From positions 540,124,222 to 540,188,221 of the forward strand of contig CM077667.1 of the NCBI GenBank assembly GCA_039707655.1: a stretch of 64,000 bases of DNA. Direction: 5' to 3'. Below the pieces are notes generated by a model. The model did not search any database. It was given only the letters and a program-made list of their open reading frames with translations, and had not been told where the DNA came from. Position numbers and translations under genes: made by a program. The DNA is from Elymus sibiricus. Its lineage: Eukaryota; Streptophyta; Magnoliopsida; Poales; Poaceae. Below are positions 53,209 through 64,000 of the stretch, piece by piece; position 1 is the stretch's first letter; each line of letters begins with the position of its first letter.

Positions 53209-54017
53209 ATGGATCCTCATCCACTTGCTAATCTTTTCAAAAGACTAATTTATGATGAACCAATTGCTAGTGATTTGAGTGATCTTGATTATCTCTATGA
53301 AGTTTTGCTTTATAAAGTGACTCATGATAGCTCCTTGAATGAAAAGCATGATTGCAATGATGTTATGATTAATTCTATTAATGTCAATTATGTTAATAAT
53401 ATGCAAAACCCCAAGCTTGGGGATGATGATATTCTTATGTCCACTACTTTTTGTAATGATCATGATTGGGGTGATGTTTCTTATGATCTTTAAAATTTAT
53501 TTAATCCTCATGATGGTTATGTTATTGATAACAATGCTTGCAATAATATTGAAAGTGGGTTTGGGAGAGTGTCAACTTTAGAAAAAATAATCCCACACAT
53601 TTGGAGGGTGTTCAATCTTATGAATTTTTTGATAAAAGGGGGTTTGGAGAGGTCATGACTTTAGTTGATGATAATCCCACTATTTTGGAAGAGTGTCAAC
53701 TTTGCATGCATATGGATCATATAGAGAATATGTTATGTGATGGCTATATTGTTGAATTTAAGTATGATCCTACTTGTGATTATTATGAGAGAGGAAAATA
53801 TGGTTGTAGAAACTTTCATGTTACTAAATTACCTCTCTTCATGTTGAGATTGCTATTGTTTCTTTCTTCTTCATATTTGCATATGCTAGATGTTTCTTGT
53901 CTTGATAATTTGTTTTCTTATAAAATGCCTATGCACAGGAAGTATGTTAGAATTAAATGTGTTTGTTGCATGTTATATGATGCTCTCTTTATGTTTCAAT
54001 TACTATCTTTCTTGTGA
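53209..54017 (+). pseudogene. Sabrina-like internal ORF, gag-position protein of unknown function, broken
   Basis: It starts MDPHPLANLFKRLIYDEPIA and includes NYVNNMQNPKLGDDDILMST. A TAA at 53491 and a frame change near 53590 break it. The second part (FGEVMTLVDDNPTILEECQL, YERGKYGCRNFHVTKL) ends with a hydrophobic tail at 54017. It has no gag, RT or protease motif that I can name. The protein is recurrent in this non-autonomous family (from memory). Confidence 0.7.
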
Positions 54018-56551
54018 GCATCATTGAAATCTCAAGCCTATCTTAATGGCTATAAAGAAAGAGCTTGTTGGGAGGCAACCCAACGAATAAAATAAAATTT
54101 TACTTTTTGTTTCTGTTCTTTGGATTTTAATTTATTTGCTTCTGTTTTGAGTTGGCTTTTTATATTTTAATTAGTGTTTGTGCCAAGTAAGACCTTTGGG
54201 ATGATGTGGATGCTTGTGAATGCAATTCTCTGAAAAACAGAAACTTTGACGCCCAGTCCAGAAATTTTATAAATTCAACAGAGCGTCGAATGTATCTGAA
54301 TTTTTTACATGTGATTGATATACAAATTTTCCACGTTGTCCTAATTTTTAGAATTTTGGGAGTTTCAGAAGTATGGCTTTTTGACAAATTGCTACAGACT
54401 GTTCTGATTTTGACAGATTCTGTTTTCGTTGCATTGTTTGCTTATTTTGATGAATCTATGGATTGTATCGGGGGGTGCAAGCCATGGTAAAGTTAGAATA
54501 CAGTAACTAATAATGCAATTATAAAATTTGAATGGGTTTGCAATAGTACTTATAGTAGTAATTTGCTTGGTTATACTAACGGATCTCACGAAGGTTTTGT
54601 TGAGTTTTGTGTGATTGAAGTTTTCAAGTTTTGGGTGTGACGACGATGGATAAAGGTATGAAGAGATGTAAAAGCCAAATATTGGGGATGCCCAATGCAC
54701 GCCAAGGTAATATCTAAGGAGACTCAAGCGTCTAAGCTTGGGGATGCCCCGGAAGGCATCCCCTCTTTCTTCTAACGACTATCGGTAACACACTTGAGGC
54801 TATATTTTTATTCGTCACATGATATGTGTTTTGCTTGGAGCGTCTTGTATGATATGAGTCTTTGCTTTTTAGTTTTTCACAATCATCACCTCTTAACACA
54901 TTTGCTTGAGATGGCCTCACGTCATCATAATTTGTTTGAATTGCTCTTTGTGCTTCACTTAAATTTGTTGAGCTAGGTGGTTGCTCTAGTGCTTCACTTA
55001 TATCTTTTTGAGCACGGTGGTGCGAATGTTCTGAAGAAACTTGTTCTCATGCTTCACTTATATCTTTTTGAGAATGCTATATGTTTTGAAGAAACTTATT
55101 CTCATGCTTCACTTATATCTTTTTGAGAATGTTAGAAGAATTTTGAAGAAATTCACTCACTTGCTTCATTTATATCTTTTTGAGAGTGTGAAAATACGTT
55201 TTGGTAATTGGTACAAGATATGATGTTTGGTCCCTTTGTGATGAATATTCAAGAGGGATAATGAAAACTAGCATACAAAACTTTTATGGGACATGAAAAA
55301 CTTGATTCTTCATAATAGTTTTGAGATATGTAGATGATGATATGTGAGTTATGTTAGTGAGTCAATTATGCTCTAGTATGAATATTGATGTTAAGGTTTA
55401 TGATTCCCTATGCAAGCACATAAAGTCAATAGTTATGCAATGAAGTTATATTCTACTTGTGGTGTATTGTTCGGTGTTGGTTATGTTTTATGTATGCATG
55501 TGCATCATCATGATTTTCTAGTTGGGCGCTTCTCAATCTTTTTGTTAGCCTTCATTTGTACTAAGCGGGAATACTGCTTGTGCGTCCATTATCCTTAAAC
55601 CTTGTTTTTGCCATTTGTGTCCACCATACCTACCTATATGCGGTATTTCAGTGTCGTCACAAGTAAATTTGCATGTGCCATCTCTAAAAAAATCTCAAAA
55701 ATATTTTCTCTTTTGTGTGCCCGTATCACTCATGAAGCGTGAGGGGTGGCAATTTTTTTTGTGTTGGATATGTCATTCTCATGATGAGTGTTTATTCACT
55801 TGTCATTGCACGAGAGTGTGGCGGTAAAAGAGATGCCTAGTCCCAAAAATAAATTGAATTTCCTGGATTGTGAAAGTATGGAAGGCACCCGTGAATATGG
55901 CTAGCCATGGAATGTGAAAGGAAAGGTTGAAAAAACAAACTCCTTCGGATGTGCATGGAAAATAAGGGACAAAGTCTCAAAACCATGAAACGATGATGGG
56001 GAGCAAAACTTTTATTTTCTGTTTGGGAACCGCCTATGATGTATCCAATGTGAGAAGTGTTGGGAACCTCAAGTCGTTCTCGTTGACGAGAAAAGCATGC
56101 CACCCAAAATAAAATTTTCATCTCTTTTAAAACTTGAGCTCTCGCACCTCTTTAAATCAATGCTTCCCTCTGCGAAGGGCCTTTCTATTTATTTTTATGT
56201 TGAGTCTCATCCTTCTCTTTAAAAGCACCAATTAGGGGGTCATGTGATCATGTGTGTGCATGGAGTATGATTGATATTCGAGTGTGCATCATGAATGGAT
56301 CAATGATTGAGCATAATGGGCTAGGGATAATTTACTTTAGCATTGTTATTTTGAAAAGCATGGTTGCATGTTAGCATCACTTGAGTATCTATGTCTTCAT
56401 GTCAAATATAGACTATTGCTTTGAATCATCTAAGTCCTCATGTATATGCTATGAAAATAACTTGAAGTATGTTGGGTAGCATTCCACAATCAAAAATATG
56501 TTTTATCACTTTCCTACTCGAGGACGAGCAGGAGTTAAGCTTGGAGATGCT
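54018..56551 (+). other. Sabrina-like 3' region with minisatellite and polypurine tract
   Basis: AT-rich and non-coding. About five 58-bp units with GCTTCACTTATATCTTTTTG lie at 54951-55190. AAGCTTGGGGATG, like the polypurine tract, occurs at 54734 within a small hairpin. The tract AAGCTTGGAGATGC at 56537-56550 abuts the 3' LTR. Confidence 0.7.
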
Positions 56552-57437
56552 TGATACGTCTCCAACGTATCTATTATTTTTGCTTGTTCCATGCTATGAT
56601 ATTATTATTCTTGGATGTTTTTATTATCATTTTATACACTTTTATATCATTTTTGGGGACTAACCTATTAACTTAGTGCACGTGCCAGTTCCTGTTTTCT
56701 GCCCTGTTTTTGTTTCGCAGGAAATCAATATCAGATATGATCAAATCGTCCCGAAACTTTTTGAGGATTTTTTATTGAAGATAAGGATCACCGGGAACTT
56801 GGAGGCCAAGGAAGATCACATTGGAGGGCCCCACACAACACCAGGGCGCGCCCCAGGGGAGCGCACCCAAGTGTTGTGTGGGCCCCTCCTTGCGCCATTT
56901 GCCCTACCTCCACCTCTATAAATTCCTAAATATTCCAAAACCCTACAAGGAGTCCAAAAAATACTTTTTCCGCCGCTGCAAGTCTCTGTTCTTGCCAGAT
57001 CCCCTCTGGAGGCCTTTTCCGGTACTCCGCCGAAGGGGGAACTCATCACGGAGGGGCTCTACATTAACCTTGTCGCCTCTTCGATGATGCGTGAGTAGTT
57101 CACCACAGACCTACGGGTCCGTAGGTAGTAGCTAGATGGATCTCTCTCTCTCTCTCTCTTTGTATCTCAATACAATGGTCTCCATGATCTTCATGGAGAT
57201 CCATCCGATGTAATGACTTTGTGCGGTGTGTTTGTTGAGATCCGATGAATTGTGAGTTTATGATCAGATCTATCCTTGTTTTATTTCAGTTCTTTGCTGA
57301 TCTCTTTTATGCATGATTTAGTATATCCTTGTATTTCTTCTCTGAAGTTTTGGCTTGGTTTGGCCAACTAGATTGGATCTTCTTGCAATGGGAAGAGGTG
57401 CTTGGTAATGGGTTCGATCTTGCGGTGTTCAGTCCTA
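56552..57437 (+). repeat. Sabrina-like 3' LTR, truncated
   Basis: 886 bp matching 52180-53048, with an 18-bp insertion enlarging the loop of the promoter-proximal hairpin. It ends at AGTCCTA, where element C reverse transcriptase sequence begins abruptly. The TATA box is at 56927. Confidence 0.88.
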
Positions 57438-57445
57438 CAGGATGA

Positions 57446-60016
57446 TGGGCCCACCTGAAGGAAACTTTCGATAACTTACGGGTTTACAAGATGATGCTTA
57501 ACCCGGCCAAGTGTGTTTTTGGAGTTCCTGTAGGCAAGCTTTTGGGATTTCTGGTCTCTGAGCGTGGAATTGAAGCTAACCCGGACAAGATAAAAGCGAT
57601 TACTTCTTTGTCTGAGCCGGCTTGCATAAACGACGTCCAGCGCCTGGCGGGTCGGATCGCTGCGTTAAGCCGATTCATAAGCCGCCTGGGCGAGAAGGCA
57701 ATCCCTTTATATCAGATGATGAAGAAAACAGACGATTTCGTCTGGAGCAAGGCGGCGGGTGAGGCCTTTGAGGCGCTCAAAAAGCAACTGACTGAGCCGC
57801 CAGTCTTGGCCGCTCCGGCTGAGAAGGAACCCTTACTCCTCTATGTGGCGGCTAACAACAGGGCAGTCAGCGCTGCGGTTGTTGTGGAGCGCAAGGAGGT
57901 AGGGAAGGAGTATCCGGTTCAAAGGACGGTTTACTACGTCAGCGAAGTTTTGATTGAGTCCAAGCAGTGGTACCCGCATTGGCAGAAACTGATCTATGGG
58001 GTGTTCATGGCGAATCGAAAGCTGAAGCACTATTTCCTGGGACACCCGATCACAGTGGTTAGCTCTGCCCCGCTGGGAGACATAATTCAGAACAGAGAAG
58101 CCACTGGCCGGATTGCTAAGTGGGCATTGGAGCTTGGACCTCTTAATCTGAAGTATGTGCCTCGCACGGCTGTCAAGTCTCAGGCCTTGGTAGACTTTAT
58201 AAATGACTGGACGGAGTGGCAGTCGCCAGAGGAGAAGCCGGACAACACTTACTGGACGATTCACTTCGACGGGTCTAGACAATTGGAAGACTCGGGGGCT
58301 GGAGTTGTCTTAACTTCCCCTAAAGGTGATAAGTTCTGTTATGTGCTAAGGCTGATGTTTCCTTGTACTAACAATGCAGCTGAGTACGAGGCTTTGCTTC
58401 ATGGCCTCCGGGTGGCTAAGGAGATGAACCTAAGCCGGGTTCGATGCCTCGGCGACTCAGACCTCGTGGCTCAGCAAGTTTCAGGCACATGGGACTCCAA
58501 AGACCCACGGATGGCGGCTTATCGTCAGGCGGTTAATATCATGGCAGGCCACTTCAAGGGTTATCAGGTGGATCATATTGATCGTCGCAAGAACGAGGCG
58601 GCTGATGCATTGTCAAGACTCGGCTCTCAGCGTAAGCCGGTGCCGCCTAACGTATTCTTGGACGTGTTATATCACCCGTCGGTTAAGCTACCGTCGGAGG
58701 AGGATCTGGCTATACCTGACCCGGAGGGGCAGTTGGTGGCAGCTCTGCGTGCTATTCCTGACTGGACGTTGCCTTACATGGCGTATCTCGCTTGCGGCGA
58801 GTTACCTGAGGACGAGACCTTGGCGAGGCAAATCATTAGACGATCGAAGTCCATGACGATAATCAACGGCGAGTTGCACAAGCGCAGCGTTACCGGCGTT
58901 TTCCAACGTTGTGTTTCACCTGAGGAAGGCAAGGAGATCCTGAATGAAATCCACGCCGGAGATTGTGGTCATCATGCCGGCTCAAAATCTCTGGTGGCCA
59001 AGGCTTTTCGACATGGTTTCTTCTGGCTGACGGCTCATAAGGACGCAGAAAACTTGGTTCTCAAGTGTGATGGCTGTCAGAAGTTCGGACGACGTGCTCA
59101 TGTGCCGGCTCAGGAATTGCGCGTGACCCCAATTACCTGGACGTTCGCGGTTTGGGGGCTTGATATGGTCGGGCCCTTCAAGAGATCCAAAGATAAGAAG
59201 ACCCACCTTTTGGTGGCGGTGGATAAGTTTACCAAGTGGGTAGAGGCTGAGCCGGTCAGCAAGTGTGACGCGGCTACGGCGGTTCAGTTTGTCAAAAAAT
59301 TGATCTACCGTTTTGGTTACCCCCACAGTATCATCACAGATAATGGCACAAACCTATCCAAGGGGGCTATGCAAGCTTTCTCTGAAAGTGAACACATCTG
59401 GCTTGACGTTTCTGCTGTGGCTCATCCACAGTCCAATGGTCAGGCGGAGCGTGCTAACCAGGAGATCCTGAGAGGTATCAAGCCCCGGCTTATGGTTCCT
59501 CTACAGAGAACGCCAGGTTGTTGGGTTGAGGAGTTACCATCCGTTCTATGGAGCATCAATACAACCCCCAACAGGTCAACAGGCTATACGCCTTTCTTCA
59601 TGGTTTCTGGCGCAGAAACCGTATTACCAAGCGACATACGTCATGACTCGCCACGGGTGGCGGCTTACGTTGAGGCAGATAATGAGACGGCGCATCAGGA
59701 CGCGTTGGATGCTTTGGATGAAGAGCGTGATCTAGCGGCGGCTCGATCGGCGATTTATCAACAAGACCTGTGTCGCTATCACAGCCGCCGGGTTAAGACC
59801 CGGACGTTTCAAGAAGGCGACTTAGTGTTGCGCCTGATTCAAGATCAGACGGACGCGCACAAGTTGTCTCCTCCATGGGAAGGGCCTTTTGTGGTTAGCA
59901 GAAACCTTAACAATGGCTCATACTATCTCATCGACGTCCGGGATGAGTCACGCACTTCTGGGCACGAGACCTACCGGCCGTGGAACATTGCTCATCTGCG
60001 GCCTTACTATACTTAA
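57446..60016 (+). pseudogene. pol: Element C pol, 5' truncated but otherwise open
   Basis: 856 open codons from the truncation to the natural stop. Order: RT tail (MLNPAKCVFGVPVGKLLGFL, AALSRFISRLGEKAIPLYQM), then a Ty3-type RNase H (YVAANNRAVSAAVVVERK to TGRIAKWALELG). The second, archaeal-type RNase H has HFDGSRQLEDSGAG, TNNAAEYEALLHGL, CLGDSDLVAQ and NEAADALSR. Integrase has a finger (GHHAGSKSL and CDGCQKFG) and the triad in WGLDMVGPF, IITDNGTNL and NGQAERANQ. The C-terminal region ends LRPYYT. Two RNase H domains in series mark the Tat lineage. It is marked pseudogene because the RT catalytic box, protease and gag are missing; no internal stop is seen. Confidence 0.9.
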
Positions 60017-61165
60017 GAGTCATTGACTCCCCCCATTGTATATCATCATTGTATATATCACATATATATATATAATAAAGTTGGCATCCCTGCAAGCCGG
60101 GGCCTCTGCCGTTTTACGTATCTCACGTTGCTCAAAAGATGGATACGATCAGACGATCATTTGGGGGCTTTCAACCTGCCGGGTTAAGCTTCAACCCTCT
60201 TCGTCAGGCTCTTCAGCCGAAATTACAAGGTCACTTGGGGGCTTCTAACCCGCCAGGTTAAGCTTCACCCTCTTGATGAGGCTCTTCAGCCAAGACAGCA
60301 CCATCAACCGGCGGCTTACAAGACGGCGGCTTACAAATTGGTGGGTCAGTTAATATCATCGACAAGGTCGATCGGGGGCTTTCAACCCGCCGGGTTAAGC
60401 TTCAACTCTTTCGATCAGGCTTTTCAGCCACTGTAAGGCGGGTCGTGGACCCAACCGTTGACTCCGTCAACAAAAGATCACTAGGGGTGCAGCGAGTTGT
60501 GAACTTACCCCCTTTTCCGATCTGCAAGGCCGGGTTATACCTTCCTGTAAGTAGCTGTGCTTTGTCAGGGGTGCAGCAAGTTCTAAAACTTACCCCCTGC
60601 AAAGGCCTCTTACAGCGGCAAGGCAAACCCTTACATCTGCAAGGCCGGGTTATACCTGCCTGTAAGTAACTGCACTTTGTCAGGGGAGCAGCGAGTTCTA
60701 AAACTTACCCCCTGCAAGGGCCTCTTACAGCGGCGAGGCAAGCTCTCCCATCTGCTGCGTCTCTTTCTGGTTCGCTACGCTCTTGTCAGTTATTAAGAGT
60801 TCAAAGTAGTGAGACTAACCAGCAGAACCGGCTTATGTGTTTGGAAAGAAAGGCAAGGTTATGAGATTTCACGTCTCCGGGTTAGGCTTTTTTAAGCCGC
60901 CCTAACAACAGTACAGAACATGTTCTGTCTTGTTTGTTTTTTGTAGGGTTTTATCTATAAGATAAGCCGCCGTCAAGACAGGTTATAAGCTGAAACGCAG
61001 AAGACAGGCATGCATCGAACTATACAAGGATTTATACGTGCACGATGGCACGGCTCAGACAGTACAAGTTTTTCTAAAGACTATTACAAAGCTCTCCACG
61101 AGAGCCCAAAAGGCAACAGATTAAGTTTGGCGGCTCAGACGGCCGAGTTATCAAATTTACAACAT
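60017..61165 (+). repeat. Element C 3' region with two families of short tandem repeats
   Basis: Family one, around TTGGGGGCT followed by TTCAACCCGCCGGGTTAAGC, occurs near 60160, 60234 and 60369. Family two, around CTTACCCCCTGCAA, has a period of about 113 bp near 60505, 60590 and 60703. Neither looks coding. Confidence 0.75.
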
Positions 61166-64000
61166 TCAGCTTGCTGGCGGGTCATCCTGCGCCGGGTCTT
61201 TGACCTCTTTGATCTGGAGATTGTCCACGTCCCAGTTGCAGTTGGTTAGTGATTCAAACTGGGCGTCTTCAAACATAGGAGACGGGTCAATCTCAGGGGC
61301 GAAAAGGTGCTTACGGTGGGTAGGGTTCAAGTCTCTGCATTCGAAGGTTGGACAGCGCAATTTTTTGGAAGCCTCGCTGTAAGCCGCCTGGTAAGTTGAC
61401 ATATCAAGTTCCTCCACCAGCTATGAGGAAAGCACCCTGGAGGCTTTTCTGCATTGGGCATAGTCTTCTGCTGTGAATTCAGAACCATCGTCCTTCCTGG
61501 ATGGGAACCCGTCCATCATCTCTTCAGCAGTCAGCTCAGGAGCGAAGGCTAGGCACCGGCTTAGCGCGGCTATAGCTCCCTGCCTGGCGGCTGATCGTTT
61601 CAGCTCTTCAACCTGCTTGGGCAGCGTGGATAGCAGTTCTATAACTCCCTTCAAGTACTTGGGGATGCTCTTCTCAGTCAACATCGCCTTGATAGTGCAA
61701 AGGGTCCCGCAATACAGTTGCTCCGCCAAAGAGTACACTGCCTTCAATCTCAACAAGCTGTCAGATGAAAATTGGCGGCTCCTTTCGCCTGCAAGGAAGG
61801 ATTTGGTGGTGTAAGCCGCCAGCAAGGCTATTTAGTATAGAAAGGAAAGTCATTAAGTATTACGTGCTTACCAAAGATAGCAGAAGTCATCCTGGATATG
61901 TGGCGTTTCAAGGTTTGCAATTCCTCGGACACAAGCTTTAGCCGCCCTTCCGCATCATCTGCGCGTTTGGTCAGGGCGGCTTGTTCCTTTTCGGCAGTCT
62001 TCCTAAAAAGAGCAAACTCAACTTGCATCTTCTCAAGTTCTTCTATGGCAATCCGCCACTTATTTTCCGCCTCGGACCGAGTGGTTTGTTGTGAAGCAAG
62101 ATTTCCTCTTAGACTGGTCAGTTCAGACTCAGCCGCCGTTAAGTTATCCTGGATCATACAAGTGCAAAACAGGGTTAAGTTGCCAAGCTGATTTATTGGA
62201 AGACAATTGATGACATAGTTATGCTACAAGTCTCAAGCAGATTACAAGTAATATACTTGACACTTGGGGGCTAATGTCTGTTTGCTCTTCAAGTCTAGTT
62301 TCGGCTCATCTTCGCAAAGATAAGCCGGCATTTGGGGGCTACACGTGACGCTCTCAAGTCTCGTTAAGTTCCGGCTCATCTCTGCAACGATAAGCCGGCA
62401 CTTGGGGGCTACACTTGGCGCTTTACAGATCTGCAACACAGTCCCGGCTCATCTTCATGAAGATCAGCCGACCCTTGGGGGCTACAGTCGGTATTTTCAA
62501 AGTTTCCAGTGAAATTCCGGTTCATCATTTTATGTTAACCCGGACTTGGGGGCTACCATTGATCACATTCTACAACTTGAGTATCGGCTTACTATCTACA
62601 CTAACCCGATACTTGGGGGCTACACGTCAAGCTACATGGAATATGATGTACATTGGAAGATCCGGTTTACTATCTGCAATACTAAACCAGCTCTTGGCGG
62701 CTATATAAGGGTGTAAGGAAAGGCAAGCAAAGGGCTTACCTCGTATTTTTTCTTCATCATACTAACAAGCTTGAGCTCCAAGTTCCGGCTTGTCGTCAGG
62801 CGGTTCAAGTAACCAGCATGGAGTTCATCAGCAGTCAGCTTCTCCAGTGATGGGAATTCGAATTCAAACTTCTCAGGCGAAGAAGCTTCAACCTGGCGGG
62901 TATGTCTTGTCAGCACATGAGGCTCAGGGGTATGATGACCCGCCCCAGTAATGACAGCTTCTGGAAGGACCGTGTCTTCAACAACTGTTGAAGGGCAGGG
63001 CGGCTTAGGGTCATCCTTTGCAGGGCTTTCAGGGGTCGTGTCATGACCCGCCGGCTCAGATGGCTGGTGAGTATCGTCAGGAGCATCCTTCATAGTGTCA
63101 CTGGGCTCAGCATGAGTCAAAGGGGAGGCGGGCTTAGCAAATGCTGGCTCCTGGGCAGAATGGGCGGTAGCAGACCCGCCAGTCTTCCTTCGTTTCGCTT
63201 GTGCCCTGGAAGGCGCAGACGAAGGTTACATAGAGGTTAAGAGTGTTAAAACGTTTGGTGCAAAAGTAAAAATACGCACTCCAGGTTGATCTTCATTGGA
63301 GGCAACTTGGAGGCAGTCGAGTCGCCAGAAGAAGGAGGAGAGTCCTGAAGGCAGTTAAGGCAATACAAAGCAGAGTAAGGTTACAATGCAAGGTTGATTA
63401 AAGTTATGTTTCAGTTAAAGAATACCTCAGATGGCCGTTTCCGTTGAGCCGGAGCATGTGATAACCCGGCCACGAGATCTTCAGAGCCGGCGCTCCGGGT
63501 CTGATGTCGGGACGTGTGCTGTTGCTTTTTCAAAAGAAAATTGGGGTCTAAATGAGCAAGAGGATGAGAGAAGGGGACTTTCCGGACGACCTGCCGTACT
63601 CTGTCTTGTGGAAAGATCTCTGAGTCAGAAATGTCAATTACCTCAGGGGCGTTTGCGTGGCTCGCCTCCGTTTCGTCCTGTGAGTAATTATTGTCAATAA
63701 GTTGCATAAAGAGACGGCCAAGGGAGTCAATTTCTACCTCCGAGTCATCAGATTCAGGCGGCTCTGGAGTGGCGGCTTTCTTCTTCTTCTGAGCAGGGTT
63801 TTTCACCTTTGGTTTCCTCATTGGCGGGTTATACTTCTTTTTCCAGAAGGGGGAGTCGGCCTGTACGTAAGCCGCCAACAAAGTTTAAAAGGTGCAAGAC
63901 AAATATGACCAATTAAGGGAAAAAGGGTCTTACATCTGGAGCCGGGTTCTTGGCATAAAAGGGTTTAAGCCCGGTTTTGTTGCAAACCGATTGCTTTTCA
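61166..64000 (-). CDS. Antisense multi-exon gene of element C (partial, one stop)
   Basis: Minus-strand exons 64000-63934 (partial), 63860-63426, 63344-63280, 63205-62740, 62148-61872 and 61827-61166 join through GT-AG introns with matching phases. The first part reads KTGLKPFYAKNPAP, then an acidic/basic linker (NPPMRKPKVKNPAQKKKK, EVIDISDSEIF). A coiled coil in exon 5 (LASQQTTRSEAENKWRIAIE) and a helical end with ELKRSAARQGAIAALSR follow. One in-frame TAG at 61421-61423 would remove the last 85 codons. Position, strand, exon style and the K/R-K/R-SAAR-x-GA motif match the element B antisense gene. The upstream domain is outside the window, so PF04195 membership is inferred. Confidence 0.65.
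62255..62705. repeat. About 70-bp repeats in an intron of the element C antisense gene
   Basis: The motif TTGGGGGCTA(C/A) recurs at about 62262, 62332, 62402, 62474, 62546 and 62614, each followed by a segment ending in a CCGGCTCATC- or GATAAGCCGG-like sequence. A decayed copy is at about 62694. Confidence 0.88.

Larger units (their letters stand above)
52180..57437 (+). mobile_element. Non-autonomous Athila derivative (Sabrina-like), both LTRs incomplete
   Basis: Two copies of an LTR starting TGATACGTCTCCAACG (52180 and 56552) flank an interior with one decayed gag-like frame and no RT or integrase. The 3' LTR is preceded by an AAGCTTGGAGATG polypurine tract and stops at 57437, fused to element C. 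The 5' LTR passes into internal sequence with no TGGCGCCGTTGCCGGGG primer site. The Sabrina-like name is from memory. Confidence 0.8.
57438..64000 (+). mobile_element. Element C: Tat-lineage Gypsy, 5' truncated, running off the window
   Basis: It begins inside RT with no 5' LTR, gag or protease. It then has open RNase H, extra RNase H and integrase domains, a repeat-rich 3' region and an antisense gene. The 3' LTR lies beyond 64000. Base composition and domain order match element B, but the two are different families by sequence. Confidence 0.88.

Noticed and set aside
53245..53463. Minus-strand ORF over the Sabrina-like gag-position gene
   Set aside because: A shadow of the sense frame in AT-rich sequence.
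1..64000. tRNA, rRNA or other host RNA genes
   Set aside because: No cloverleaf with A and B boxes or rRNA-like segment was noticed on reading. The tRNA-like strings found are retrotransposon primer-binding sites.

Overview
The window is 64 kb of transposable-element sequence with no host gene that I can defend. It looks like a Triticeae chromosome (wheat, Aegilops, barley or rye). The evidence is a BARE1/WIS/Angela-type Copia element, Athila-lineage Gypsy elements of the Fatima/Sabrina kind, two Tat-lineage Gypsy elements, a large non-autonomous LTR element and a Tnp2-type CACTA transposon, nested in the way typical of these genomes. Family names come from sequence memory; target-site duplications, LTR pairs, splice frames and stop codons were read directly.

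Layout. A degraded CACTA element (1-147 and 45658 to about 50900) carries in one of its introns a 45.5-kb insertion, element A (148-45657, target duplication GATAG, minus strand). A is a non-autonomous element with about 3.95-kb LTRs and one unrecognised 265-codon ORF. It was hit three times. A WIS-like Copia (2916-11009, duplication CACAC) sits in its left LTR. An Athila-lineage Gypsy (12449-26131, duplication GGTAC) sits in its internal region, and its own right-hand LTR holds a 3.46-kb solo LTR (21837-25299, duplication ACTTA). A Tat-lineage Gypsy, element B (28521-41377), lies just upstream of A's ORF. Right of A come the CACTA transposase remnant, a 335-bp tandem array, two hairpins and what looks like the 5' part of a CACTA element (to 52179). 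Then follow a non-autonomous Sabrina-like Athila derivative (52180-57437) and, joined to its cut 3' LTR, the 3' part of a second Tat element, element C, running off the right edge.

How the parts work together. Only the Copia keeps a fully open gag-pol, but it has lost its primer-binding site. The Athila and element B polyproteins are broken many times. The most interesting feature is that both Tat elements carry, between pol and the 3' LTR, a multi-exon gene on the opposite strand. In element B its seven exons join through GT-AG introns into one 918-codon frame without a stop, while gag-pol on the other strand has 13 in-frame stops. The tandem arrays in the 3' regions of both Tat elements repeat a polypurine motif resembling the plus-strand priming site.

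By-eye LTR differences suggest the Copia is youngest (9 substitutions in about 1.83 kb). Element A, the Athila element and B look older (roughly 4%, 4% and 2.6%).
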